This document shows positions 52,238-61,501 of a stretch of 64,000 bases of DNA, in pieces (the first letter of the stretch is position 1; each line of letters begins with the position of its first letter). A program made the position numbers and the translations under genes. The notes under the pieces are model-generated. The model ran no database searches and was not told the DNA's origin. It was given only the letters and a program-made list of their open reading frames with translations. Origin of the DNA: Paenibacillus gallinarum (GTDB lineage: Bacteria > Bacillota > Bacilli > Paenibacillales > Paenibacillaceae); the NCBI RefSeq assembly GCF_014836635.1, contig NZ_JACSQL010000001.1, positions 310,001 through 374,000 of the forward strand, given 5' to 3'.

Positions 52238-54031
52238 TTAGGATACAACTTGTTGAAACTGACTGTGGTACAGCTCATAATAAGGACCTTTTGCTGCTAA
52301 TAATTCCTCATGTGTCCCTTGTTCTACAAGACGTCCATGCTCAAGGTAAAGAATGGTATCTGCATCCTGAATCGTACTTAGCCGGTGGGCGATAACAAAG
52401 CTGGTTCTTCCTTGCATAAGAAGCTTCATTGCCTCTTGTATATGCATTTCGGTTCTTGTATCTACGCTGCTTGTCGCCTCATCCAGAATAAGAATAGCCG
52501 GATCGGCAAGGATGGCCCTCGCGATCGTTAACAGTTGCCGCTGTCCATGACTCAGGTTGCTGCCCTCCGTACTAAGCATTGTGTCATACCCCTGAGGGAG
52601 TCGTTTAATAAACGTGTCTGCATTCGCGAGTCTAGCCGCTTGCTCTATTTCCTGGTCCGTCGCATCCAGTTTGCCAAAACGGATATTTTCCCGAATCGTT
52701 CCAGAGAAAACATGGGCATCTTGAAGTACCATACCCATCAGCCTGCGGAGATGATCTTTGTCGATTTGGCGAATGTCTACATCATCAATCGTAATTGCGC
52801 CATCCACAATATCGTAGAAACGGGTTAAAAGATTTACGACCGATGTTTTACCTGCTCCAGTGGGTCCAACGAGAGCAACCTTTTCACCAGGGCGTGCAGT
52901 AAAGCTTATGTTTTGCAGAATAGGTTTATCCGCATTGTAATGAAAAGACACATCATCAAAACTTACAGCACCTTGAATGTTCGTGATAGGTTTTCCGTTT
53001 TCGCCTTCGTGCTCCGTTTTCATATCCATAATCTCAAATACTCTCTCTGCACCGGCGACAGCAGACTGAATCAGATTATACTGATTTGCTAGTTCAGAGA
53101 TGGGGCGCCCAAATTGACGAGAGTAACTGAGGAAACTGACGACAATACCGACCTGGGTTGAACCTTGGAATACGAGCCAGCCGCCGACAGCCGCAATCAG
53201 GGCAAAACTGAGGTTGTTGATGACATTCATGAACGGTCCCATCATCCCAGACATAATTTGCGCCTTAATTCCAATCTGATTTAGCCGCTCGCTAATTTCC
53301 CTGAAGCGGAGGGTTTCTTTTTCTTCCTGACGGTATAGTTTCACTACTTTTTGCCCACTGATGGTTTCTTCAATCATTCCATTGAGATCCCCCAGATGTT
53401 GCTGTTGTTCTTTGAAATATCTCTTTGTATATTTAGCAATATTCCTGGTTACTACAAGAGCGAGTGGGATGCTAATCAGTGCTACTAAGGTGAGCGGTAT
53501 ATCCAAAATAATCATAATTACAAGTGAACCGATGAGTGTGACGATACTATTCAGTAGTTGAGTAACACTCTGATTCAGTGTATTAGATACATTCTCTATG
53601 TCATTGGTTGCACGACTCATCAGTTCTCCGGTGCTGCGCTTGTCAAAGAAGGAAACCGGCAGTTTCTGATATTTTGCAAACAGATCTTTTCTCAGGTGAA
53701 GCACCGTTTTCTGGGAGAGGGCGGTCATAATATAGGCCTGCACCCAGGTAACCACCGCACCGAATAAATGAATAGCAAGCATGATCAAGCAGATTTGAAT
53801 CAGCCCCATATAATCTCTCGGAATAATGTAATCATCAATCGTTACCCCAATAAGGTAGGGACCTAGTAGAGCAGTGAGTGAACTTAGCACGGTGAAAATA
53901 TAAACCATGAGCAGCGCAGTACGCTGTTTGTTTAAGTAATTCCAGAGCCGTTTTATCGTAGCCCCCGTATGTTTCGCCCTTACTTTTGGCATTTGATGCA
54001 CAGGAACTCGGGGACGCATTTGATTAGACAT
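52238..54031 (-). CDS. ABC exporter half, catalytic NBD (YfiC-like)
   Basis: A 597-residue ABC exporter half with six membrane helices and one ATPase. GPTGAGKTSV, LSHGQRQLLTIARA, LILDEATSSVD (catalytic Glu present) and IIAHRLST or VIAHRLST (H-loop His) are all intact. It overlaps the partner gene by eight bases and follows AAGGAGG. Together with the other half it forms a heterodimeric exporter similar to B. subtilis YfiB/YfiC; substrate likely lipophilic compounds or drugs. Confidence 0.92.
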   Translation of the reverse strand: MSNQMRPRVPVHQMPKVRAKHTGATIKRLWNYLNKQRTALLMVYIFTVLSSLTALLGPYLIGVTIDDYIIPRDYMGLIQICLIMLAIHLFGAVVTWVQAYIMTALSQKTVLHLRKDLFAKYQKLPVSFFDKRSTGELMSRATNDIENVSNTLNQSVTQLLNSIVTLIGSLVIMIILDIPLTLVALISIPLALVVTRNIAKYTKRYFKEQQQHLGDLNGMIEETISGQKVVKLYRQEEKETLRFREISERLNQIGIKAQIMSGMMGPFMNVINNLSFALIAAVGGWLVFQGSTQVGIVVSFLSYSRQFGRPISELANQYNLIQSAVAGAERVFEIMDMKTEHEGENGKPITNIQGAVSFDDVSFHYNADKPILQNISFTARPGEKVALVGPTGAGKTSVVNLLTRFYDIVDGAITIDDVDIRQIDKDHLRRLMGMVLQDAHVFSGTIRENIRFGKLDATDQEIEQAARLANADTFIKRLPQGYDTMLSTEGSNLSHGQRQLLTIARAILADPAILILDEATSSVDTRTEMHIQEAMKLLMQGRTSFVIAHRLSTIQDADTILYLEHGRLVEQGTHEELLAAKGPYYELYHSQFQQVVS

Positions 54032-55760
54032 AGGATATATCCTCCTTGCGCTGTGAACGGTAGATATCTTGATAAACGGAACTTGTCTTCAAAAGTTCTT
54101 CATGCGTTCCTTGAGCTACGATCTTTCCATCGTTTAGGACAAGAATAAGATCTGCTTTTGTTACAGAAGAAATTCGCTGTGCGATGATAATCTTGGTCAC
54201 GTTGCTTTTTTGTTGTTCCATCGCTTTTAGTATGTTAGCCTCTGTCTTTAAATCAACCGCACTCGTGCTATCGTCCAGTATAAGTATTGCAGGGTCCGTA
54301 ACGAGTGCTCTCGCGAGTGAAATCCGTTGTTTTTGCCCGCCAGACAGGTTTACCCCTTTTTGTCCAAGGACCGTGTCATACCCTTTTTCTAACTGTTCGA
54401 TAAAAGGAGCCGCTTCGGCCGCCTTTGCAGCCGCCAAGATTTGTTCGTCACTGGCTGAAGGATTACCGTAGCGGATATTATCTCGGATGGTTCCGCTAAA
54501 CAGAATCGCTTGCTGCATCACTATGGCAACCTTGCTTCTTAGCTCTTCCAGATCATAGTCCTGTATGGGGACATCTCCGACCCGTATTTCTCCGCTATAT
54601 ACTTCGTAAAGTCTTGGAATGAGATGGACTAGGGTAGTTTTCCCAGCACCTGTCGCTCCAAGAATAGCTACCATTTGACCCGCTTCTGCTTTGAAACTGA
54701 TATCTGTGAGGACGAGGTCATCCTCTTGATTATGATAGGAGAAACTAACATTTGAGAACTCGATAGACCCTCCATTATCACTAGAAACATGTTTTGGATG
54801 AATCGGGTTTTCAATCTCGGAATATGTACTCAGCACTTCATTTACCCGATCTGCAGATACTTTCGCTCTAGATACAAAAACCAGCATGTTACTTAGCATC
54901 AGCATTGACATCAGGAGCTGGGTGACATAGTTAATGAAGGCGATCAGTTTACCTATTTCGAGACTTCCTTGATAATACTGCAATCCCCCGAACCAGAGCA
55001 CCGCTACGATACTTACGTTTAGTACAAGCGTCATGAGCGGCATACTGAGTGCCATCAGCCGATTAGCCCGAATCGCTGCCTCGGTATAATCCTCATTTGT
55101 TTTGTTGAATCGCTGCTCTTCATAATCTCTCCGGACAAAAGCTTTAATGACACGAACACCAGACAAGTTTTCTTGAAGGACGGTGTTTACATGATCGAGC
55201 TTACTTTGCATTTTCGTAAATAAAGGAAAGGACCGTTTGGTTAAGAGATAGAGGATGAAGAAAAGTACGGGCACGGAAACCACTAAGACGAACGCTAGAT
55301 TTGGACTCAGCATAATTGCCATCGCTAAGCTTCCGATCAGCAGAAGCGGCGTACGGACAAAGATTCTTAGAACCATCTGAACAAAAGCTTGCAGTTGCAC
55401 CACATCATTCGTTAACCGAGTAATGAGCGAGCCGGTTTTTCGTTCATCCAAATTGCGATAAGAAAAAGATTGGATCTGTTCAAATAATCGAATTCGCAGA
55501 TCTTTTCCAAAATGCTGTGCAGCAATGCTCGAAAAAATCGTACAGCCGGCTCCGCCCACTAGACCGATCAGCGCGACAACGATCATAAAAAGTCCGGTTT
55601 CCTGAATATGATCAAGATTATTTGTCATTATCCCTTCATCTATGATACTTGCCATGAGTCTGGGCTGAAGCAAATCCATGGAAACTTCGAGCAACATAAG
55701 CAGAGGAGCGAGTAAGCTCGCTGCCCAGTAGGGTTTGAGAAAAGGGAGTAGTTTCTTCAT
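54024..55760 (-). CDS. ABC exporter half, degenerate NBD (YfiB-like)
   Basis: A 578-residue partner half. Walker A GATGAGKTTL and LSGGQKQRISLARA are intact, but Walker B ends in LILDDSTSAVD (Asp in place of the catalytic Glu) and the H-loop reads IIAQRISS (Gln in place of His). This one-sided degeneracy is the mark of asymmetric heterodimers such as TM287/288 and BmrCD. ATG 55760 is chosen over the open frame to 55826, which lacks a site. The 5' end of the operon is the gap at 55761-55970, where a TTGACA on the minus strand may serve as -35. Confidence 0.92.
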   Translation of the reverse strand: MKKLLPFLKPYWAASLLAPLLMLLEVSMDLLQPRLMASIIDEGIMTNNLDHIQETGLFMIVVALIGLVGGAGCTIFSSIAAQHFGKDLRIRLFEQIQSFSYRNLDERKTGSLITRLTNDVVQLQAFVQMVLRIFVRTPLLLIGSLAMAIMLSPNLAFVLVVSVPVLFFILYLLTKRSFPLFTKMQSKLDHVNTVLQENLSGVRVIKAFVRRDYEEQRFNKTNEDYTEAAIRANRLMALSMPLMTLVLNVSIVAVLWFGGLQYYQGSLEIGKLIAFINYVTQLLMSMLMLSNMLVFVSRAKVSADRVNEVLSTYSEIENPIHPKHVSSDNGGSIEFSNVSFSYHNQEDDLVLTDISFKAEAGQMVAILGATGAGKTTLVHLIPRLYEVYSGEIRVGDVPIQDYDLEELRSKVAIVMQQAILFSGTIRDNIRYGNPSASDEQILAAAKAAEAAPFIEQLEKGYDTVLGQKGVNLSGGQKQRISLARALVTDPAILILDDSTSAVDLKTEANILKAMEQQKSNVTKIIIAQRISSVTKADLILVLNDGKIVAQGTHEELLKTSSVYQDIYRSQRKEDISYV

Positions 55761-55970
55761 TAAAATAAGGACACCTTTCGTAAGTGAGATAGAGGGACAA
55801 CTTTTTAGTGAGTAAATCAATTTCATAACTCATTAAAGCAACTAAAGGTATTATGAAATGAATTCAAGTAAGCTTGTTTTTAACTTAAAGCCACGACGGA
55901 AAAATTGTCAAATGATTCCTTGCAGAACCAGGATGTATAAAATACGCATTCTAGATTTATCATTTTTCAT

Positions 55971-56021
55971 TTGAATTAACTGTAATATTATTTCATAGTT
56001 TTGTTTAAAAAAGCGTTTACA
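55971..56021 (+). promoter_or_regulatory. abfA promoter and cre box
   Basis: TTGAAT (55971-55976), 17 bases, CATAGT (55994-55999), then AAAAAGCGTTTACA (56008-56021), whose complement fits the cre consensus at 13 of 14. The cre lies at the expected start of transcription, fitting CcpA repression. No AraR operator was recognised. The remainder of the 394-base gap shows no other element. Confidence 0.65.
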
Positions 56022-56154
56022 GAGTTAACTCATTAGGTTTATTATGTAATTGATAGAAAAGAAGATAGTAAGCAGGATTTATATTTTAGTTAATTCATAG
56101 ACAATAGGAAACACGCGAAGAACCATTCATTTCAATAAGGTGGAGGTTATTATT

Positions 56155-57648
56155 ATGGTAAAAGTTCTTGTACATACGGAGAAACGAAAAAGCCAAATCA
56201 ATAAAAATATCTATGGTCAATTTTCTGAACATTTGGGACGTTGTGTTTATGAAGGAATATGGGTTGGCGAAGATTCACCCATTCCAAATACGGACGGCAT
56301 CCGAAATGATGTAATAGAAGCATTGAAACAACTAAAAGTACCTGTACTGCGCTGGCCAGGCGGCTGTTTTGCTGACGAGTACCACTGGGAAGATGGAATT
56401 GGACCTCGTGAGAACCGTCCGCGTATGCTCAACACCCACTGGGGCGGAGTAGAAGAGAATAACCACTTCGGTACGCATGAATTTATGAGACTCTGTGAAC
56501 TGATTGGGGCAGAACCTTATATTTGTGGTAATGTCGGCAGCGGTACAGTGTATGAGATGCAGCAATGGGTAGAGTACATGAATAACGGCGGGCAGTCGCC
56601 GATGGCAAGCCTTCGTGCACAGAACGGTCAAGAAGAACCGTGGAACGTGAAGTATTTTGGTGTAGGTAATGAGAGCTGGGGCTGCGGCGGGAACATGCGT
56701 CCTGAATATTACGCTGATCTGTATCGCAGATATTCCACTTATGTGCGCAATTACAGTTCTGAGCCGGTATACAAAATTGCTTGTGGACCTAATACAGCAG
56801 ATTACCACTGGACAGAAGTCCTCATGCGGGAAGCTCATCATCTCATGAACGGACTTAGTCTTCACTATTACACGACAGGTACTGGAGTATGGGAGAAAAA
56901 AGGCAGTGCCACGGGATTCACAAGTGAAGAATGGTTCACAACACTGAAAGCAACTCTATACATGGAAGAACTGATTGTAAAGCATTCTGCCATTATGGAT
57001 AAATATGATCCAGACAAAAAAGTAGGACTGATCATTGATGAATGGGGAACTTGGTTTGAAGTAGAGCCAGGAACAAATCCAGGATTTTTATATCAACAAA
57101 ATACAGTACGTGATGCGCTCGTAGCGGGAATTAACCTGAACTTATTCCATGAACACTCCGATCGCGTAACGATGACGAATATTGCACAGATCGTGAATGT
57201 CTTGCAAGCAATGATCCTGACGGAAGGTGCTAATATGGTACTGACACCGACATATCATGTTTTTGATATGTATAAAGTTCACCAGGATGCACATTTGCTT
57301 GAGTCTCAATATGTTAGTCCATCTTATAAAATGGGTGATGAGGAGATTCCGCAGCTCAGCCTATCTTCTTCTGTAGATCATGAAGGGCATATTCATGTAT
57401 CTGCTTGTAATCTCAGCCATGCAGATTCCTTGAACGTAGAACTTGATCTGCAAGGAATTGTAGATGCAGCGGTAAGCGGCCAAGTGCTGGTTTCATCTAA
57501 TGAGCTGGATGCACATAACTCGTTTGATAATCCGACTCAGGTTGCACCGAAAGAACTTGAAGGAATCACAGCAGAGCAAGGAAACGTAAGTTTCACACTG
57601 CCTGCTGCTTCCGTAGCGGTAATTACAATTGTGCCAAAGAGAGGCTAA
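56155..57648 (+). CDS. abfA: alpha-L-arabinofuranosidase, GH51
   Basis: A 497-residue GH51 enzyme that removes terminal arabinofuranose residues from arabinoxylan or arabinan oligosaccharides. The acid/base is Glu173 in GVGNESWG and the nucleophile Glu296 in IIDEWGTW, within about two residues of those in Geobacillus Abf[17 protein letters not shown] and LHYYTTGTG also match. No signal peptide: it works in the cytoplasm on imported short chains. ATG 56155 follows GGAGG by eight bases. The MmsAB importer at 33.3 kb might supply its product, an inference. Confidence 0.95.
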   Translation: MVKVLVHTEKRKSQINKNIYGQFSEHLGRCVYEGIWVGEDSPIPNTDGIRNDVIEALKQLKVPVLRWPGGCFADEYHWEDGIGPRENRPRMLNTHWGGVEENNHFGTHEFMRLCELIGAEPYICGNVGSGTVYEMQQWVEYMNNGGQSPMASLRAQNGQEEPWNVKYFGVGNESWGCGGNMRPEYYADLYRRYSTYVRNYSSEPVYKIACGPNTADYHWTEVLMREAHHLMNGLSLHYYTTGTGVWEKKGSATGFTSEEWFTTLKATLYMEELIVKHSAIMDKYDPDKKVGLIIDEWGTWFEVEPGTNPGFLYQQNTVRDALVAGINLNLFHEHSDRVTMTNIAQIVNVLQAMILTEGANMVLTPTYHVFDMYKVHQDAHLLESQYVSPSYKMGDEEIPQLSLSSSVDHEGHIHVSACNLSHADSLNVELDLQGIVDAAVSGQVLVSSNELDAHNSFDNPTQVAPKELEGITAEQGNVSFTLPAASVAVITIVPKRG

Positions 57649-57657
57649 GGAAAGAGG

Positions 57658-57939
57658 ATGACAACAAGAGCTGATAACGAATGCAAAGGTTGTACGGCAA
57701 GTGTGCATGTCAGCGAATCACAACTTGCAGTTATGGAACAGTCCACAGTTACATCTGATCAAGGAATGTCAGAACAGGCTGTACAGGAGCTGTATAAAGA
57801 ACGTTTAGCGATATGCCGTACATGTGATGGATTTAAATACGGTACCACTTGTAAATACTGTGGGTGTCTCATTCCTTTGAAAGCCAAGGTAGCCAGCGCT
57901 ACCTGTCCATATCCTTTTGAACCGAAATGGCTTAGATAA
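57658..57939 (+). CDS. small Cys-rich protein (DUF6171-like)
   Basis: A 93-residue protein with an N-terminal CKGC and a C-terminal CRTCDGFKYGTTCKYCGCLI, followed by KVASATCPYPFEPKW. The paired CxxC and CxxCxC Cys form a zinc-ribbon or iron-sulfur type site. Ends in W-L-R as DUF6171-type proteins do. It starts nine bases after abfA, probably by chance since cotranscription with a glycosidase is not usual. Function unknown. Confidence 0.7.
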   Translation: MTTRADNECKGCTASVHVSESQLAVMEQSTVTSDQGMSEQAVQELYKERLAICRTCDGFKYGTTCKYCGCLIPLKAKVASATCPYPFEPKWLR

Positions 57940-57960
57940 TATGAATGAAGAATGATGATG

Positions 57961-57996
57961 AAAGCATCTTCCTTTCCGAGGAAGATGCTTTTTTTA
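57961..57996 (+). terminator. rho-independent terminator
   Basis: AAAGCATCTTCCT pairs perfectly with AGGAAGATGCTTT, followed by a T-run. Confidence 0.92.
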
Positions 57997-58091
57997 CATG
58001 AAGATCGAGTTGATCAAGATACGAAACTGCTAGACATATTTTTGGAAAATACAGTAAAATAATGGGATTAGAATAAAGGGGTGCAGCTGAC

Positions 58092-58814
58092 ATGTCTTTT
58101 GAAAAAGTGCTTGATCAAGGTTATGTTCGTCTAGTAAATCATATGGGGTCTGATCTGACCATAGCGAATGCGGCAAGAGTGTCTTATGCCAAAGAGTCAG
58201 TGGAACTCACGGAGCGAGATATGAAACTGATACGGTTTCTAGCAAGAGAAGGACATACTTCTCCTTTTCGTCACGTAATGCTTCAATATGAAATCTACGC
58301 ACCCTTGATGGTCGCTAGACAGTGGTGGAAATACATAGTCGGCTCAAGTCATATGGAAGGTACAGGAGATAGCCTGGATGCGTGGAATGAGTCGAGTCGC
58401 AGATACATAACAGAAGAACCCAAGTTTTATATTCCAAATCATCAGGAGTGGAGAGGAGCGCCTGCGCATTCAAAACAAGGGAGCGGAGAGGCACTTCCAC
58501 CAGAGCAGGGCGCTAAACTAAGTAAAGAGTTACTAGAGTATGTAGAACTGGGTATAAAAAAATATGAAGCAGCTCTAGAATCAGGGGTATGTGCTGAACA
58601 GGCAAGGCTTTTTCTCCCATCTTACGGGATGTATATTCGCTGGTATTGGACAGCTTCGCTGCAATCGGTATGTCATTTCTTAAATCAGCGGCTTATGCAT
58701 GATGCCCAGCAAGAAATCCAAGCGTATGCGAAAGCAATTCTATCCTTAAGTGAGCCTCTGTTCCCGGCAGCAATGAATGAGATGGTGAATTATAAGGAAG
58801 AAGTCTCGCTATAG
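58092..58814 (+). CDS. thyX: flavin-dependent thymidylate synthase ThyX, variant signature
   Basis: A 240-residue ThyX fold: TIANAARVSY, REGHTSPFRHV, ARQWW and WNESSRRY, then RLFLPSYGMYIRWYWTA and HDAQQEIQAYA. It should methylate dUMP to dTMP using methylene-folate, FAD and NADPH. The canonical signature RHRxxSxNExSxRY is changed: KYIVGS replaces RHRxxS and about twelve residues (SHMEGTGDSLDA) separate it from WNESSRRY. Flavin and dUMP contacts of that loop may therefore differ. ATG follows AAAGGGGTG. No thyA seen in the window. Confidence 0.88.
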   Translation: MSFEKVLDQGYVRLVNHMGSDLTIANAARVSYAKESVELTERDMKLIRFLAREGHTSPFRHVMLQYEIYAPLMVARQWWKYIVGSSHMEGTGDSLDAWNESSRRYITEEPKFYIPNHQEWRGAPAHSKQGSGEALPPEQGAKLSKELLEYVELGIKKYEAALESGVCAEQARLFLPSYGMYIRWYWTASLQSVCHFLNQRLMHDAQQEIQAYAKAILSLSEPLFPAAMNEMVNYKEEVSL

Positions 58815-58854
58815 AAGAGGTCATAACCTAAATGAATGGCAGGAGGTAACGAAC

Positions 58855-59292
58855 TTGGAATACCGTAAGATGGATGCCCGTGATTATGAGCAGTGTATTG
58901 CTTTATGGAAAATAACAGAAGGAATGAGCATCAGCAATGCAGATTCCAGGGAAGCCATAGAAAGTTATTTGGAACGTAATGAAGGCTTCAGTTATGTAGC
59001 CGTTCAGAGTGAAGATATCATAGGGACTCTGCTGGCAGGACATGACGGTAGACGAGGCTATCTATACCATTTGTCAGTCAAGCCGGAATACCGGGGACAA
59101 GGGATTGCCAAAATCCTTGTACAGTCTTGCTTGGACCGATTACGAGACGCAGGGATCGAGCGAGCTCATATTATGGTGATGGGTTCCAATGAGAGTGGCC
59201 AATCATTCTGGACGGGTCTCGGATGGACACAGCGCGGAGATATTTTGATATGTTCCCGAGACATTCATATGAATACTGTAGGAAAGGAATGA
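58855..59292 (+). CDS. GNAT-family N-acetyltransferase
   Basis: A 145-residue GNAT: GYLYHLSVKPEYRGQGIAKIL holds the acetyl-CoA loop and ESGQSFWTGLGWTQRGDIL closes the fold. TTG start, with AGGAGG eight bases upstream. It is three bases from the following nucleotidyltransferase gene, so the two likely form one transcript. Acceptor unknown. Confidence 0.88.
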   Translation: MEYRKMDARDYEQCIALWKITEGMSISNADSREAIESYLERNEGFSYVAVQSEDIIGTLLAGHDGRRGYLYHLSVKPEYRGQGIAKILVQSCLDRLRDAGIERAHIMVMGSNESGQSFWTGLGWTQRGDILICSRDIHMNTVGKE

Positions 59293-59295
59293 CTT

Positions 59296-60132
59296 ATGCC
59301 GCTGCTGACAGAGTATGAGAAAAGACGGAGTATCGCAGATTCTAAAGCAGAAGAAATAAAAAGAAAATTCTCCTGTATAGAGGCTATTATGGTGACTGGA
59401 TCGGTCGCAATAGGCACGGTTGATGCGTTCTCGGATCTTGATCTATTATGCTATGTTGAAGGTCCGATACCCGCTTCTATCAAGGAATACGAACAAGTGA
59501 AGCTGGATGAACTCTCAGGTATTGAGATTGCTTCTAGTGATAATGTGTACGCAGTGAATTATGAGAACCAAGGTGTGAAATGTGAGATAGTGTATTTCTC
59601 TATTTCATTTGTCGAACAAAAAATAATGAATCTGCTCCAGTATAAAGACCGCTCTTTTTCCACTCACACGGTAGCAACCGGGATTTTGCAGTCCTTATCT
59701 TTATATGATAAGTCAGGCGTGCTTGCAGGCTGGAAGTGTTCACTAAGCACATATCCTAAAGATATAGGAAGCTGGCTGATCTCAGAACATCTTGATTTTT
59801 ATTCTAGAACAGAGATGGAAAGAGGGCTTGTTCGTAACGATCTTGTATATTTGGCGGAAAAGAAACTGCAGAATCAAGAAAAGCTACTTGCAATATGGTG
59901 TGGTCTAAACCGGATGTACTATCCAGGTAAGACGAAGGGTCTTATTTATACGTTAAGCCAAATGAAGATGAAACCAAATAATGCAGAATTTCGAATGATG
60001 AATCTGTGGAGGGTACCAGCTGAAGAATCTATAAATATTTTAACTGATTTAATAGAAGACACTTTTGATCTCATTGAACTGTACAGATCAGATCTGGTGG
60101 TTTCCGAAGCCCGTCAACAATTTCTTAAGTAG
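59296..60132 (+). CDS. nucleotidyltransferase-fold protein
   Basis: A 278-residue protein. VTGSVAIGTVDAFSDLDLLC at about 33-52 is the G-S-x3-G-x5-S-D-x-D motif of nucleotidyltransferases, with a later KCEIVYFS supplying a third acidic position. The rest is helical. It resembles streptomycin/aminoglycoside adenylyltransferase-like or DUF4037-type proteins; resistance is possible but not shown. ATG start, three bases after the acetyltransferase stop. Confidence 0.75.
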   Translation: MPLLTEYEKRRSIADSKAEEIKRKFSCIEAIMVTGSVAIGTVDAFSDLDLLCYVEGPIPASIKEYEQVKLDELSGIEIASSDNVYAVNYENQGVKCEIVYFSISFVEQKIMNLLQYKDRSFSTHTVATGILQSLSLYDKSGVLAGWKCSLSTYPKDIGSWLISEHLDFYSRTEMERGLVRNDLVYLAEKKLQNQEKLLAIWCGLNRMYYPGKTKGLIYTLSQMKMKPNNAEFRMMNLWRVPAEESINILTDLIEDTFDLIELYRSDLVVSEARQQFLK

Positions 60133-60151
60133 GATAGGGAGGCTGACAGTG

Positions 60152-60496
60152 ATGAACAAGATTGATTACAATGGACGAATCTTTACGTCTTGGGAGAATT
60201 CAGGCAATGGGGAGGTCAATCGAGAGACACTGTTTCATTATTTTCAAGATGGGAATCTCGTATGGGCTAATTATGCAGGAGGCGGTATTTTAGCAGGTCA
60301 CCTGATAGCGACAATGGGGGAAGATGGAGTTCTGGATATGCGTTATCATCATGTTAATGAAAAGAATGAGATCATGACAGGGATATGCACTTCAACTCCC
60401 GAATTACTTGAGAGCGGAAAAATACGCATCCATGAAGAATGGACGTGGACAAGCGGAGACCGGTCAAGCGGGCGTTCAATATTGCAAGAAGTCTGA
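60152..60496 (+). CDS. small protein labelled N-acetylglutamate-synthase-like family
   Basis: A 114-residue protein: YNGRIFTSWENSGNGEVNRET, VWANYAGGGILAGHLIA and GICTSTPELLESGKIRIHEE. It matches a Bacillales family often misnamed n-acetylglutamate synthase, but has no acetyl-CoA motif and is far too short, so the label should not be taken as function. The all-beta pattern suggests a lipocalin-like or barrel fold. GGGAGG lies nine bases before ATG. Confidence 0.75.
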   Translation: MNKIDYNGRIFTSWENSGNGEVNRETLFHYFQDGNLVWANYAGGGILAGHLIATMGEDGVLDMRYHHVNEKNEIMTGICTSTPELLESGKIRIHEEWTWTSGDRSSGRSILQEV

Positions 60497-60532
60497 AGGA
60501 TGATTGTATTGTTGTATTAGAAGGAGGTAGCC

Positions 60533-60865
60533 ATGGATTTGGATAATCTGGTCGTGTTCAGTTTTGTAGGGATCATTTCCGTTATCATCGGTGTGGTAAT
60601 GAAATGGAAGCCTCCAAAGCGAATAAACAGCTTGTTTGGATATCGAACCCATCGGTCAACTCAGAATCAACGAATGTGGGAAGAAGCGAATCGTTATAGT
60701 GCGATGTGGATGATTTATGTTGGGATTTTTTTTATAATCATTGGATTGATCGTTGCCAAATTCGTTCAAGGTATTCAGGGACTTGGTATTTTGGTAGGCG
60801 TGTTTCTGACCGTTCATCTCCTTGTATTTGTCATGGTGGAGAGAAGGTTAAAGGAGCTAGAATAA
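60533..60865 (+). CDS. SdpI-family membrane protein
   Basis: A 110-residue protein with helices at 7-24, 60-80 and 84-102. The loop RINSLFGYRTHRSTQNQRMWEEANRYS is the signature of the SdpI (PF13630) family, whose founding member protects B. subtilis from the SdpC toxin and senses it. Here there is no sdpC or sdpR nearby, so a role in toxin immunity is open. AGAAGGAGG precedes ATG. Confidence 0.85.
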   Translation: MDLDNLVVFSFVGIISVIIGVVMKWKPPKRINSLFGYRTHRSTQNQRMWEEANRYSAMWMIYVGIFFIIIGLIVAKFVQGIQGLGILVGVFLTVHLLVFVMVERRLKELE

Positions 60866-60973
60866 TACATGGAATACAACTACAACCGCTTACATTATAA
60901 AAGAGAATTACAGAATAACCGAACTATTTCGACATTTATAAACAAAACATATGTGTTTACAATATAAGGGAAT

Positions 60974-61008
60974 TAAGAAGTTGTGCAGCCTGCATAACTT
61001 CTTTTTTA
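60974..61008 (+). terminator. rho-independent terminator
   Basis: AAGAAGTTGTGCA pairs with TGCATAACTTCTT and runs into TTTTTT. It follows the SdpI-like gene by about 110 bases. Confidence 0.82.
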
Positions 61009-61220
61009 TTCCATATAAACTACGATTTAGGAGCGAAAATTAGGGAGTCAGCAGTAAAATTGAAATTCATAAATATTTTTTCGGAAAATCAAACTATTTC
61101 CTCTTAAAGCTTGTTATTATAGTACTGAACGTTGTTTTATCTGCATTCTGAATAGAAAATGAAAGTTCGTAAAGCGGACAAAATCGGTTGTGAAATAAGA
61201 ACGATGAAATGAGGTTTCCC

Positions 61221-61445
61221 GTGAGAAATATGGAAAATATCTTCATACAGGATACCCATCAGATAGTACTTACGTCAGCTCAGAAAGCAGTAACAATCCG
61301 CTGTTAATATTTTGACCAAATTGTGTCATTAAAAGCAAAAGACGAACATCGGTTATATTATGATTCTGTGCTTCGTTTAAAGAACATGGTAAGAGCTGGA
61401 TTGGGGCAAGCTATTCCTAATCAACAAGTGATTGTAAGAGTCTAG
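61221..61445 (+). pseudogene. small gene interrupted by an in-frame stop
   Basis: GAGG precedes GTG 61221 (and ATG 61230). The frame MENIFIQDTHQIVLTSAQKAVTIRC meets TAA at 61305, but reading on in the same frame gives YFDQIVSLKAKDEHRLYYDSVLR and on to a TAG at 61443. A single base change would make one 73-residue protein. No family recognised. The 61009-61220 gap holds no other element I can see. Confidence 0.5.
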
Positions 61446-61501
61446 TGTATACAAAATAAAACTATAATGAGTAAGTGGACTGTACTTAAGGAGGAATAGT
61501 G

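Noticed and set aside
59296..60132. Aminoglycoside-resistance adenylyltransferase
   Set aside because: Only the general nucleotidyltransferase motif is seen; without closer family residues a resistance call is not supported.
60152..60496. N-acetylglutamate synthase
   Set aside because: The product is 114 residues with no acetyl-CoA motif; the database name for this family is probably a mislabel.
61305..61307. Recoded stop (selenocysteine or pyrrolysine)
   Set aside because: The codon is TAA, which is not used for either, and no recoding hairpin was seen just after it.
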